Shown here piece after piece: positions 42,392-50,935 of a stretch of DNA of 64,000 nt. The notes under the pieces are model-generated. The model was not told the DNA's origin and searched no databases. It worked only from the letters and a program-made list of their open reading frames with translations. Within the stretch, counting starts at the first letter, position 1. Each line of letters starts with the position of its first letter. The stretch is from Thermohalobaculum xanthum (lineage in GTDB: Bacteria > Pseudomonadota > Alphaproteobacteria > Rhodobacterales > Rhodobacteraceae): NCBI RefSeq assembly GCF_016623495.1, contig NZ_JAEHHL010000006.1, positions 356,914 through 420,913 of the forward strand, given 5' to 3'. The position numbers were made by a program, and so were the translations under genes.

Positions 42392-43894
42392 TCATTCCGT
42401 TCCGGATCCGCCCAGCGGCGTCGTCGCCCGGCCGATCATCGCGCGCGTCACCCAGATCAACTCGCGCTCGGCACGCGTGATAGCGACATAGGCCAGGCGC
42501 TTCCACAGCGGAAGACCAGCCTCGATCTGTCCGGCGCGCGAGGCGGCCCACAGATCGGGCGCAAACACCTGCACGCGCGGCCATTGCGAGCCCTGCGCCT
42601 TGTGGATCGTGACCGCGGCGCCATGCAGGAACAGGGCGCCCATCCGCGCGGCCGACACCAGCACCGGCTCGGCGCCGTCGGGCTGCTCGATCTGGATGAT
42701 CGAGCCCACGTTCACGCCCGGCTCGCCGGTCCCGAGGATGCGCACCTTCTGGTAGGCGGGCTTCGAGCCGGGGCCGAGATAGATCGCCTGCGCCCCCTTG
42801 ATCAGCCCGCGCGCTTCCAGCGCGATGCGCTCCTTGCGGCGCTTGAGCGGCAGCTCGAGCCCGTCGCAGATCAGCGGCTCGCCCGGCACCAGGCTCTCGG
42901 GCGGAATGCCGTGCGCGGCGCGGAAGGCCGCGATCAGCCTCAGCCGCGTCTTGTTGCGCCAGACCAGCATCGGGCTTTCGCACATCAGGTCGGCATCGGC
43001 GCGGGGCGCGATCACGACGCGCTCGTCCTTCGCCGCGCGCTCGCGCACTGCCTCCTCGAAGGCCTCGAAATCGAGGCCCTCGCGGCCCAGCAGATGTGCG
43101 AGATCGAGGATCGGGCTGTCCCCCGCCTGGCGGTGAATGCGCTCGAGCCGGAGGCGCCGATCGTCGGGAAGGCCGTCGAACACCATCGCGCCGCGCTCGC
43201 CCACCGGGGCCAGCTGCGCGGGATCGCCGAACAGGATGACGAGCCCGAAGATCTCCCTGAGGTCCTCGAGCTGGCGTGGCTCGAGCATCGAGGCCTCGTC
43301 GACCAGCGCGATGTCGAGCGGCTCGTCTCGCCGTTTCCAGCCGGTGATGAAGTCCGATCCCCGGACACCCGCGGCGGCGAGCGCGCTGGCGACCGAGCCG
43401 TGGCTCTCGAACGACGCCTTGGCGCGGTCCAGCGCGTCGGGGGTCATCACTTCGGTCGAGGGCTTCTCGCGCCGCTCGCCGGCGATCCACTCGGCGATCT
43501 CCTCGAAGTCCGGATCGTAGACCGGCGTGTAGACGATGCGGTGGATCGTGGTGGCGGGCACGGCGCGCGCCTGCAGGACGGAGGCCGCCTTGTTGGTCGG
43601 CGCCAGCACCGCGAAGGACCGCGCCTCGCGCCGCTTCGGCTCGTAATCTGGTCGCACGGTGCGCAGGCCCGCGGCGGCGAGCTCATGCGCCAGCTGGGCC
43701 AGCAGCACCGTCTTGCCCGAGCCCGCCTTGCCGGTGACCGCCAGCACTTCGCCATCGGTGCCCTCGGCCGTGCGCGGGGTCGTGCCGCCCTCCGCAAGGT
43801 CGACGCCATGCGCGGCGAGGCGCGCCGACAGGACCTCCCAGGCGGCGGCCTGGTCGGACGAAAGCGGGATGGGTTCGGGCCGGGTCTCGAGCAT
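42392..43894 (-). CDS. RecD/Dda-like ATP-dependent DNA helicase
   Basis: A 500-residue SF1B helicase. Walker A is LAVTGKAGSGKTVLLAQLAHELAA (GKAGSGKT near 55). Motifs Ia (APTNKAASVLQ), II (ALVDEASML), III (FGDPAQLAPVG) and VI-type elements in HGAAVTIHKAQGSQWPRVQVF and RLAYVAITRAERELIWV match the RecD2/UvrD_C_2 group. There is no extra RecD2 N-terminal region, and no recBC nearby, so it is a stand-alone helicase of Dda/RecD-like type, perhaps in repair. It begins 182 bp before the ccr terminus and precedes the DUF2125 gene by 63 bp. Confidence 0.88.
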   Translation of the reverse strand: MLETRPEPIPLSSDQAAAWEVLSARLAAHGVDLAEGGTTPRTAEGTDGEVLAVTGKAGSGKTVLLAQLAHELAAAGLRTVRPDYEPKRREARSFAVLAPTNKAASVLQARAVPATTIHRIVYTPVYDPDFEEIAEWIAGERREKPSTEVMTPDALDRAKASFESHGSVASALAAAGVRGSDFITGWKRRDEPLDIALVDEASMLEPRQLEDLREIFGLVILFGDPAQLAPVGERGAMVFDGLPDDRRLRLERIHRQAGDSPILDLAHLLGREGLDFEAFEEAVRERAAKDERVVIAPRADADLMCESPMLVWRNKTRLRLIAAFRAAHGIPPESLVPGEPLICDGLELPLKRRKERIALEARGLIKGAQAIYLGPGSKPAYQKVRILGTGEPGVNVGSIIQIEQPDGAEPVLVSAARMGALFLHGAAVTIHKAQGSQWPRVQVFAPDLWAASRAGQIEAGLPLWKRLAYVAITRAERELIWVTRAMIGRATTPLGGSGTE

Positions 43895-44000
43895 TGCTCC
43901 TGTCTAAGGCGGCATCCGCCGCGCGGCCAGTGCGTTTCACGCCCGCCGCCGCCGCATGGCATTTCCTGTCGCTCCGACGGGTGGCTGCAACATCACGGTG

Positions 44001-44039
44001 CCAAAAAAGCATGCCGCGCCGGGTGCACCCCGGCGCGGC
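44001..44039 (-). terminator. rho-independent terminator of ccr
   Basis: On the minus strand an 11-bp stem (GCCGCGCCGGG at 44039-44029, pairing with 44023-44013) is followed by ATGC and TTTTTT. It stands 38 bp after the ccr stop. Confidence 0.9.
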
Positions 44040-44076
44040 GTTGGCGTCTCCCTCCCGGACCTGGGCCGGTTCTTGG

Positions 44077-45351
44077 TTATTGCGACGCGGCCTCGCGCGC
44101 ATCCTCGATGGTGCGCAGGCCCGTCGTGGGTGCCGAGACCAGCACCGCCATGTTCCCCGGCTTGTGCTCGTTTCTCATCATCTTCATGTGGGCTTCCGGA
44201 ATGCCCGCCCAGTCGAAGACCTCGGACATGCAGGGATCCAGCCGGCGTTCGAGCATCAGCTTGTTCGCGGCCGAGGCCTGCTTGAGATTGGCGAAGTGGC
44301 TGCCCTGCACGCGCTTCTGGTGCATCCACAGGTACCGCACGTCGAAGGTCAGGTTGTAGCCCGTGGTGCCCGCGCAGATCACCACCATGCCGCCGCGCTT
44401 CACGACGAAGACCGAGACCGGGAAGGTCGCCTCGCCCGGGTGCTCGAACACCATGTCGACATTGTTGCCCTTGCCGGTGATGTCCCAGATGGCCTTGCCG
44501 AACTTGCGCGCCTCGGTGAACCACTCCTTGTATTCGGGGGTGTTCACCTTCGGCAGCTGGCCCCAGCACTTGAAGTCCTTGCGGTTGATCACGCCCTTGG
44601 CGCCGAGGCCCAGCACGAAGTCGCGCTTGTCCTCGTCCGAGATGATGCCGATCGCGTTCGCTCCCGCGGTGTTGATCAGCTGGATCGCGTAGGAGCCGAG
44701 CCCGCCCGAGGCCCCCCAGACCAGCACGTTGTCGCCGGGCTTGAGGTCATGCGGCTCGTGGCCGAACAGCATGCGGTAGGCGGTGGCCAGCGTCAGCGTG
44801 TAGCAGGCCGCCTCCTCCCAGGTCAGGTGCTTGGGGCGCGCCATCAACTGCTGCGCCTGCACCCGGGTGAACTGCGCGAACGAGCCGTCGGGCGTCTCGT
44901 AGCCCCAGATGCGCTGGCTGGGCGAGTACATCGGGTCGCCGCCGTTGCACTCCTCGTCGTCGCCATCGTCCTGGTTGCAGTGGATGACGACCTCGTCACC
45001 CACCTTCCAGCGCTTCACCTTGTCGCCGACCTTCCAGACGATGCCCGAGGCATCCGAACCTGCGATGTGATAGGGTGCGCCATGCCCGTCGAAGGGGCTG
45101 ATCGGCTTGCCCAGCGCGGCCCAGACGCCGTTGTAGTTGACGCCAGCCGCCATCACGAGAACCAGCACCTCGTTGCTGTCGACCTCGGGGGTGTCGACGA
45201 CTTCGACCTGCATCGCGGTGTCCGGCTCACCATGGCGTTCCTTGCGGATGCACCAGGCGTACATCTGCGCGGGCACATGGCCCAGGGGCGGGATCTCGCC
45301 AACTTCGTAGAGATCCTTCAGCGGGGCTTGGGTGGCCGAGGCGCCGTCCAT
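44077..45351 (-). CDS. ccr: crotonyl-CoA carboxylase/reductase
   Basis: A 424-residue MDR-family enzyme that reduces and carboxylates crotonyl-CoA to ethylmalonyl-CoA with NADPH and CO2, the key step of the ethylmalonyl-CoA pathway for acetyl-CoA assimilation. Typical segments are LKDLYEVGEIPPLGHVPAQMYAWCIRKERHG at the start, MAAGVNYNGVWAALGKPISPFDGHG, GSDASGIVWKVGDKVKRWKVGDEVVIHCNQ, and the nucleotide fold VLVWGASGGLGSYAIQLINTAGANAIG. The C-terminus has GHSFANLKQA-like and PEAHMKMMRNEHKPGNMAVLV elements. The ATG has AGGAGA upstream. It is divergent from ecm, and a strong terminator follows. Confidence 0.96.
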   Translation of the reverse strand: MDGASATQAPLKDLYEVGEIPPLGHVPAQMYAWCIRKERHGEPDTAMQVEVVDTPEVDSNEVLVLVMAAGVNYNGVWAALGKPISPFDGHGAPYHIAGSDASGIVWKVGDKVKRWKVGDEVVIHCNQDDGDDEECNGGDPMYSPSQRIWGYETPDGSFAQFTRVQAQQLMARPKHLTWEEAACYTLTLATAYRMLFGHEPHDLKPGDNVLVWGASGGLGSYAIQLINTAGANAIGIISDEDKRDFVLGLGAKGVINRKDFKCWGQLPKVNTPEYKEWFTEARKFGKAIWDITGKGNNVDMVFEHPGEATFPVSVFVVKRGGMVVICAGTTGYNLTFDVRYLWMHQKRVQGSHFANLKQASAANKLMLERRLDPCMSEVFDWAGIPEAHMKMMRNEHKPGNMAVLVSAPTTGLRTIEDAREAASQ

Positions 45352-45672
45352 GTCTCGTCTCCTGCGGTGGCGTTGCCCGGCCACGCCGCGCAACAATCGT
45401 TCAAAATCGATCTTTCCGCGTTAATGACATTGCCGTTGCATCTGCGCAAGGGCTTTTGTGCAGCGCGACAGGAGAAAGCTTGATGCCCTGCATTCGGGCG
45501 CGTATCACCGCGAGAAACGCGCAGTTTCCGACAAAATCCGACGAAAACTTGCTGTCATAGCGCCAACCGAGACATAAAATTTCAATCCATTTTGCGCTGC
45601 GCTGCGAAATAAGCTAGAGCGGCAGGAGCCGATTCTCCACGAATCGACCATGACCCTTCGGAGAGGCACACC
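45352..45672. promoter_or_regulatory. ccr-ecm divergent control region
   Basis: A 321-bp region without genes. TTTTGCGCTGC...GCTGCGAAA at 45590-45609 is nearly symmetric (TTTTGC/GCGAAA), and TTGCTG (45549) with CATAAA (45573) gives a weak ecm-directed promoter. Regulators of the RamB/ShxR type that control this pathway bind TTTGC-rich sites, so this is a candidate operator. Confidence 0.5.
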
Positions 45673-47634
45673 ATGACCGAGCGCGACCGCCCCTGGCTCT
45701 TCCGCACCTATGCCGGCCATTCGACCGCGGCCAGGTCGAACGAGCTTTACCGCGCGAACCTCGCCAAGGGGCAGACCGGGCTTTCGGTCGCCTTCGACCT
45801 GCCGACCCAGACCGGCTATGACAGTGACGATCCGCTGGCGCGGGGCGAGGTGGGCAAGGTTGGCGTGCCGGTCAGCCATATCGGCGACATGCGCACGCTG
45901 TTCGACCAGATTCCGCTCGAGGAAATGAACACCTCGATGACGATCAACGCGACGGCGGCCTGGCTGCTGGCGCTCTATGTCGCGGTCGCCGAGGAGCAGG
46001 GCGCCGACATCTCTCGCCTCCAGGGCACGGTGCAGAACGACATCATCAAGGAATATCTCAGCCGCGGCACCTATGTCTTCCCGCCCGAGCCCAGCCTGCG
46101 CCTGATCGGCGACGTCGCGGCCTACTGCTATGCCGAGGTTCCGAAATGGAACCCGATGAACGTGTGCAGCTATCACCTGCAGGAGGCGGGCGCGACGCCC
46201 GAGCAGGAACTGGCCTTCGCGCTCGCCACCGCCTGCGCGGTGCTGGACGAGGTGCGCCCCCGCGTCAGCGCCGAGGACTTCCCCGGCATCGTCGGGCGCA
46301 TCTCGTTCTTTGTGAACGCCGGCATCCGCTTCGTCACCGAGATGTGCAAGATGCGCGCCTTCGTCGACCTGTGGGACGAGATCTGCGAGACCCGATACGG
46401 GGTGAGCGACCCGAAACTGCGCCGCTTCCGCTATGGCGTTCAGGTGAACAGCCTCGGGCTCACCGAGCAGCAGCCCGAGAACAACGTCTACCGCATCCTG
46501 ATCGAGATGCTGGCCGTGACGCTGTCGAAGAAGGCGCGCGCCCGCGCGGTGCAGCTGCCCGCCTGGAACGAGGCGCTGGGCCTGCCGCGTCCCTGGGACC
46601 AGCAGTGGTCGCTGCGGATGCAGCAGATCCTGGCCTACGAGACCGACCTCCTGGAGTTCGGCGACCTCTTCGACGGCAACCCCGCGGTGGACGCCAGGGT
46701 CGAGGCGCTGAAGGCCGGGGCCCGCGACGAGCTTGCCAAGATCGACGAGATGGGCGGCGCGGTTGCGGCCATCGACCACATGAAGGGCGCGCTGGTCGAG
46801 TCGAACACCCGCCGTCTCGCCGCCATCGAGGCGGGCGAGATCACCGTGGTCGGCGTCAACCGCTTCACCGGCACCGAGCCGTCGCCGCTGACCGCGGGCG
46901 AGGGCGGCATCCTCGTCGTCGATCCGGCCGTCGAGGCCGAGCAGGTCGAGCGGCTGAAGGATTGGCGCGCGGGCCGCGACGAGGCGGCGGCCCGTGCGGC
47001 CATCGACGCGCTGGCGCGCGCCGCGCGCGAGGGCGAGAACATCATGCCCCCGTCGATCGCCGCCGCGAAGGCGGGCGTCACGACCGGCGAATGGGGCCGC
47101 GTCATGCGCGAGGCGTTCGGCGAGTATCGCGCGCCGACCGGTGTGGGCAAGGCCGTCTCGGCCTCGTCCGAGGGGCTCGACGCGATCCGCGCCGACGTCG
47201 ATGCGGTGTCGCGCAGGCTCGGACGGCGGATCAAGTTCCTCGTCGGCAAGCCGGGTCTCGACGGCCATTCGAACGGCGCCGAGCAGATCGCCGTCCGCGC
47301 GCGCGACTGCGGGATGGAGGTGGTCTACGAGGGCATCCGCCTCACGCCCGCCCAGATCGTCAACGCGGCGCTTGAGGAAGGCGCACATGTGGTCGGCCTG
47401 TCGATCCTCTCGGGCAGCCACATGGAACTGGTCACCGAGGTGGTCGAGCGCATGCGCGCCGCCGGCCTCGACGATGTGCCGGTGGTCGCGGGCGGCATCA
47501 TCCCCGAGGAGGACGCCCGCGCCCTGATGGCGGCTGGTGTCGCGCGGGTCTACACGCCCAAGGATTTCGAGCTCAACCGGATCATGGCCGATATCGTCAA
47601 GCTGGTGGGCGAGGGAGCGATGGAGGCAGCGTGA
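45673..47634 (+). CDS. ecm: ethylmalonyl-CoA mutase
   Basis: A 653-residue coenzyme-B12-dependent mutase that converts ethylmalonyl-CoA to methylsuccinyl-CoA. The N-terminal domain has RDRPWLFRTYAGHSTAARSNELYRANLAKGQTGLSVAFDLPTQTGYDSD and NTSMTINATAAWLLALYVA, as in methylmalonyl-CoA mutase alpha-type barrels. The C-terminal B12 domain has GKPGLDGHSNGAEQIA with the DxHxxG ligand motif (Asp530, His532), and SILSGSHMELV. The family is often called MeaA-related. GGAGAGGC precedes the ATG. It is divergent from ccr, as expected for the pathway, and its stop overlaps the Gre-like gene (GTGA). Confidence 0.95.
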   Translation: MTERDRPWLFRTYAGHSTAARSNELYRANLAKGQTGLSVAFDLPTQTGYDSDDPLARGEVGKVGVPVSHIGDMRTLFDQIPLEEMNTSMTINATAAWLLALYVAVAEEQGADISRLQGTVQNDIIKEYLSRGTYVFPPEPSLRLIGDVAAYCYAEVPKWNPMNVCSYHLQEAGATPEQELAFALATACAVLDEVRPRVSAEDFPGIVGRISFFVNAGIRFVTEMCKMRAFVDLWDEICETRYGVSDPKLRRFRYGVQVNSLGLTEQQPENNVYRILIEMLAVTLSKKARARAVQLPAWNEALGLPRPWDQQWSLRMQQILAYETDLLEFGDLFDGNPAVDARVEALKAGARDELAKIDEMGGAVAAIDHMKGALVESNTRRLAAIEAGEITVVGVNRFTGTEPSPLTAGEGGILVVDPAVEAEQVERLKDWRAGRDEAAARAAIDALARAAREGENIMPPSIAAAKAGVTTGEWGRVMREAFGEYRAPTGVGKAVSASSEGLDAIRADVDAVSRRLGRRIKFLVGKPGLDGHSNGAEQIAVRARDCGMEVVYEGIRLTPAQIVNAALEEGAHVVGLSILSGSHMELVTEVVERMRAAGLDDVPVVAGGIIPEEDARALMAAGVARVYTPKDFELNRIMADIVKLVGEGAMEAA

Positions 47635-48128
47635 GCCGGGCCTTCACAAAGGAGGATGACGGCTCCGCCCCCGAGGTTCTGCCGGACCTGCCGCAGAGCC
47701 CGCATCCCAACTACGTGACGCCCCAGGGGCTCGCGGCGCTCCAGCAGCGCCTCGCGGCAACGCGTGCCGAGCTTGCGGCGCTGAAGGCGCGGGGCGATGA
47801 CCTCGCGGTGCGCTCGCCCATCGCGGTCGCCGAGCGCGATCTGCGGTTCATCGAGGAGCGCCTGCGCCGCGCGATCCCGGTGGATCCCGCCGCCCAGCCG
47901 CCCGGCATCGTCGCCTTCGGGGCCGAGGTCACGGTCGAGGACGAGGCGGGTGCCTCCCGCGTCTTCCGCATCGTCGGCGAGGACGAGGCAGATCCCGCCG
48001 AGGGGTTGATCACCGCCTTCTCGCCGCTGGGGCGCGCGCTGATCGGGCTGCAGGTGGGCGACCTGGCGGTGTGGGAGCGCCCGGCGGGGCGCATCGAGCT
48101 CGAGATCACCGCGATCCGTTTCGTCTGA
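47631..48128 (+). CDS. GreA/GreB-family transcription factor with altered tip
   Basis: A 165-residue protein coupled to ecm through GTGA. It starts MSRAFTKEDDG and contains SPHPNYVTPQGLAALQQRLAATRAEL, the GreB-like N-terminal coiled coil, then the C-terminal FKBP-like domain (VAFGAEVTVEDEAGASRVFRIVGEDEADPAEGLITAFSPLGRALIGLQVGD). In GreA/GreB the coiled-coil tip has acidic residues that reach the polymerase active site. Here the tip reads KARGDDLAVRSP, retaining an acidic pair but losing the later Glu. It may bind polymerase in the channel without stimulating RNA cleavage. GTG start, no separate ribosome site. Confidence 0.85.
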   Translation: MSRAFTKEDDGSAPEVLPDLPQSPHPNYVTPQGLAALQQRLAATRAELAALKARGDDLAVRSPIAVAERDLRFIEERLRRAIPVDPAAQPPGIVAFGAEVTVEDEAGASRVFRIVGEDEADPAEGLITAFSPLGRALIGLQVGDLAVWERPAGRIELEITAIRFV

Positions 48129-48336
48129 GGCAAGGATCGCAGCCGCGAGCCTGACCCGGGGCTCGATTCGCGGCGACTCTTCGATCCCCCCTCCAGAGAT
48201 CCGCGCCCAGACTCAGGCGGCCGCGGCGCGACGCAATGGGGGCGCGTCAGTGTACCATGTCTTTGCTTGGCGAAATCGCCGGCTTTCACACGCCGATCCG
48301 ATTTGAAAATCGTTTTAATTCAATGTGATGAATTCA

Positions 48337-48352
48337 CTTTCACGCGTGAAAG
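48337..48352. repeat. perfect 16-bp palindrome CTTTCACGCGTGAAAG
   Basis: A perfect palindrome in an AT-rich intergenic stretch between convergent gene ends. The core TTTCAC-GC-GTGAAA shares its half sites with 29192-29205. Confidence 0.6.
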
Positions 48353-48378
48353 CTCTACCGGCAGAGGGCCGCTTGGCC

Positions 48379-49170
48379 TCACACCGACCGCAACCACTCA
48401 TCCACCCGGCTCACGAATTCCTCGGGCTTCTCGGCATGCAGCCAGTGGCCCGCGCCGTCGATTGCCTCGATTTCGGCCTCGGGGAAGAGCGCGCGGATGC
48501 GCGGCTGGGTCTCGGGGGCGACGTAGTCCGAGGCCGCGCCATGCAGGAAGAAGGCGGGGCCCTCATAGGCGCTCTCGGGCAGGTCGGCGGGGAAGCTCAG
48601 GATCGTCTCCATGTTCGCCTCGAGCGCGGCGAGGTTGAGGCGCCATTTCGCGACGCCCTGCTTCAGCTCGAGGCCCTGGAGGATGAAGGCGCGCAGGCCC
48701 GCATCCGGGACCGCGTCGGCCAGCAGCGGGTCGGCGTCCGAGCGGCGCGTGACCCTTCCCAGGTCGAGCGCGCGCATCGCCCGGACATAGCCCAGATGCG
48801 AGTGGGCATAGGCGACGGGCGCGATGTCCGCGACCACCAGCGCCGCCACCAGCCCGGGTTCGCTCAGCGCGAGGGTCATCGCAGCCTTGCCGCCCATCGA
48901 GTGCCCCAGCACCGAGGCCCGTCCGCCGCAGTGCCGCTCGATCGCGTCGGCGAGATCCTCGGCCATCGCCTCGTAGCTCATCACCGGGTCCCATGGGCTG
49001 GCGCCATGGTTACGCATGTCGAGCGCCACCACCTGCCGTGTCCCGGCAAGGCGCCGCGCCAGGGTGTGGAAGTTGCGACCCTGGCCGAACAGCCCATGGG
49101 CGATCAGGAGCGGCGGCTCGGTCTCGGCGCCGGCGGCGGGATAGTCCAGATGGGCGAGGGTCACGGGCAT
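48379..49170 (-). CDS. alpha/beta-hydrolase (YbfF-like esterase)
   Basis: A 263-residue alpha/beta hydrolase. PLLIAHGLFGQGRNFHTLARRL is the oxyanion-hole HG motif, SVLGHSMGGKAAMTLAL holds nucleophile Ser91, and GAGHWLHAEKPEEF has the catalytic His near the C-terminus; the Asp lies in HGAASDYV or nearby. This layout fits the YbfF-type cytoplasmic esterases. ATG 49170 opens the domain directly (MPVTLAHLDYP). It is convergent with the Gre-like gene. Its substrate is probably a short or medium acyl ester or CoA ester, but that is not provable here. Confidence 0.9.
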   Translation of the reverse strand: MPVTLAHLDYPAAGAETEPPLLIAHGLFGQGRNFHTLARRLAGTRQVVALDMRNHGASPWDPVMSYEAMAEDLADAIERHCGGRASVLGHSMGGKAAMTLALSEPGLVAALVVADIAPVAYAHSHLGYVRAMRALDLGRVTRRSDADPLLADAVPDAGLRAFILQGLELKQGVAKWRLNLAALEANMETILSFPADLPESAYEGPAFFLHGAASDYVAPETQPRIRALFPEAEIEAIDGAGHWLHAEKPEEFVSRVDEWLRSV

Positions 49171-49308
49171 GGCAAAGGCTCCAGCGCAGGGGCGAACGCG
49201 CGCGTCAGGGGTTAGCCGCAGGGGCAGGGCGATGCAAGACGCCTCGACCGTGCCGCACGCCGATACACGAGGCTGGCGCGCCACCGCACCGCGCGCCATG
49301 CTGGCGCC

Positions 49309-49824
49309 ATGGCGCGCGTTCTGATGACGGGCTTCGAGCCCTTCCGGCACTGGCAGGTCAATTCGAGCTGGGAGGCGGTGCGCCTGCTGGGCGGTCGGCT
49401 GCGCGACGTCGCGGCGGCCTGTCTGCCCGTCGAGCATCACGCGGCGGCGCAAGCAGTGCGCGAGCTGATCGCCCGCGAGGGGCCCGAGGTGGTGCTGCTC
49501 GCCGGCCTCGCGCCCGACCCGGTGCTGCGGCTCGAGACGGTTGCCCGCCCCGGCCCGCTCGCGCCCTGGGCCGGCGGGGTGCGGCGTGGGCGCTGGGGTT
49601 GGCCGGAAGCGCTGGGCGCCCTCAGGTCGGCGGGGCTGCCCGTTCGGGTGTCGCGCGATGCGGGCGGCTATGTCTGCGACACGACCTACTGGGCGGCGCT
49701 GGGTGAGGGTCCGCGCCGCGTCGCCTTCATGCACCTGCCGCCGCCGGGACCGGTCTGGACGCCCGAGCGCGCCGCGCGCGCCCTGTCGGCGGCACTGGCC
49801 GGTGCGGGGCTGCGGGAGAGATGA
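49309..49824 (+). CDS. pyroglutamyl-peptidase (C15)-like protein
   Basis: A 171-residue protein that matches pyrrolidone-carboxylate peptidase. VLMTGFEPFRHWQVNSSWEAV is the N-terminal GFEPF/N-P-S segment, RLETVAR gives the catalytic Glu76, SRDAGGYVCDTTYWAAL the catalytic Cys123 and RVAFMHLPPPGP the His142, so the Glu-Cys-His triad is preserved. It is shorter than typical family members (about 215), missing loops in the middle. It would remove N-terminal pyroglutamate from peptides, or have a diverged substrate. It is divergent from the esterase gene. Confidence 0.85.
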   Translation: MARVLMTGFEPFRHWQVNSSWEAVRLLGGRLRDVAAACLPVEHHAAAQAVRELIAREGPEVVLLAGLAPDPVLRLETVARPGPLAPWAGGVRRGRWGWPEALGALRSAGLPVRVSRDAGGYVCDTTYWAALGEGPRRVAFMHLPPPGPVWTPERAARALSAALAGAGLRER

Positions 49825-49876
49825 CGCAGCCCTCGCGCCGGAAGTCCGCCGCGGAAACCGTGTGCCGCGCCGCGCC

Positions 49877-50839
49877 TCAGCGGATCTCGGAGGGCGGGAC
49901 GACCTCGTGCCCCGGTGCCTTTGGCAGGTCGTCGACCAGTTCGTCCGGGAAGCCCGGCGCGGTGACCATGGTGCCCGTGACCTCCTCGATGCGGCGGATG
50001 ATGTCGTCCGACTGCGCATTCGGGCCGTAGCGCCGGGCACCGTCCTCGAACAGGCGGATCAGCAGCGGGTTGAGATCGAGCGGCACGCCCGTTCGGTCGG
50101 CGATGGCCTGGAACAGGCCGATGTCCTTGAGCACGAGCTGCATCGTGAAGTCGATCTTGCGCGAGCCCGAGAGGATCAGCTTGCTCTCGGTCTCGTGGGT
50201 GAAGGAGTTGCCCGACGAGATGCGGATTGCCTCGTAGGTGGTGGCGAGGTCCATGCCCGCCGCCTGCATCACCGCGAGCGCCTCGCACAGCGAGACGAGA
50301 TTCGCCGTCGCCAGCACGTTGGTCATCACCTTCAGCGTCGAGGCGGTGCCGAGCGCCCCGCAATGCAGGATCTCGTGGCCCATCAGGCCCAGGACGGGCA
50401 GCAGGCGCTCGAACACCTCGCGCTCGCAGCCGGCAAGGATCGCGATGTTGCCCGACGCGGCGCGGTGCACGCCCCCGGTCACCGGGCAGTCGGCGGCATG
50501 GCCGCCGCGCTCGGCCACCTTGGCCCCGATGCGGCGGACCTCGTCGGCGTCGGTGGTCGACATCTCGACCCAGATGGTGCCGGGCCACATCGCCGAGAGG
50601 ACGCCGTCCTCGCCCTCCATCACCGCGGCCGAGGCTGCGGGCGAGGGCAGGCAGGTGACGATCAGGTCGCAGCTTGCGGCCATCGCGGCGGGGCTGTCGC
50701 CCCAGGTCGCGCCCTTCCCGACCAGGGAATCCCCCGCCTTGCGGTCGAGGTCCCGAACGGTGAGGTCGATCCCGCCCCTGAGCAGCGAGGCGGCAAGCTT
50801 TCCCCCGACATTGCCGAGGCCGATGAAACCGGTCTTCAT
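49877..50839 (-). CDS. 3-hydroxyisobutyrate dehydrogenase-family oxidoreductase
   Basis: A 320-residue beta-hydroxyacid dehydrogenase. MKTGFIGLGNVGGKLAASLLRGG is the N-terminal GxGxxG fold, DCPVTGGVHRAASGNIAILAGC is the family substrate loop (DAPVSGG-type), and STLKVMTNVLATANLVSLCEALAVMQAAG has the catalytic Lys (xxKxxxN). It lies downstream of the second MttB gene on the same strand with a 96-bp gap, so it may oxidise a hydroxy acid from demethylated betaine-type compounds. Several members act on glyoxylate or tartronate semialdehyde; the exact substrate is uncertain. Confidence 0.9.
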   Translation of the reverse strand: MKTGFIGLGNVGGKLAASLLRGGIDLTVRDLDRKAGDSLVGKGATWGDSPAAMAASCDLIVTCLPSPAASAAVMEGEDGVLSAMWPGTIWVEMSTTDADEVRRIGAKVAERGGHAADCPVTGGVHRAASGNIAILAGCEREVFERLLPVLGLMGHEILHCGALGTASTLKVMTNVLATANLVSLCEALAVMQAAGMDLATTYEAIRISSGNSFTHETESKLILSGSRKIDFTMQLVLKDIGLFQAIADRTGVPLDLNPLLIRLFEDGARRYGPNAQSDDIIRRIEEVTGTMVTAPGFPDELVDDLPKAPGHEVVPPSEIR

Positions 50840-50935
50840 GGTTGTCCCCTGTCCTGCTGCGCCGTTCTGCGCGCTTTGTGTGTGTCTGGATGGTTCGGGC
50901 GGCTCCGGCCCGTCGGCGGGCCGGACGGCGCCGGG

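Noticed and set aside
41849..44359. An 836-residue open frame on the plus strand
   Set aside because: Antisense to the DUF2125 and helicase genes, which have strong motifs; no family resemblance.
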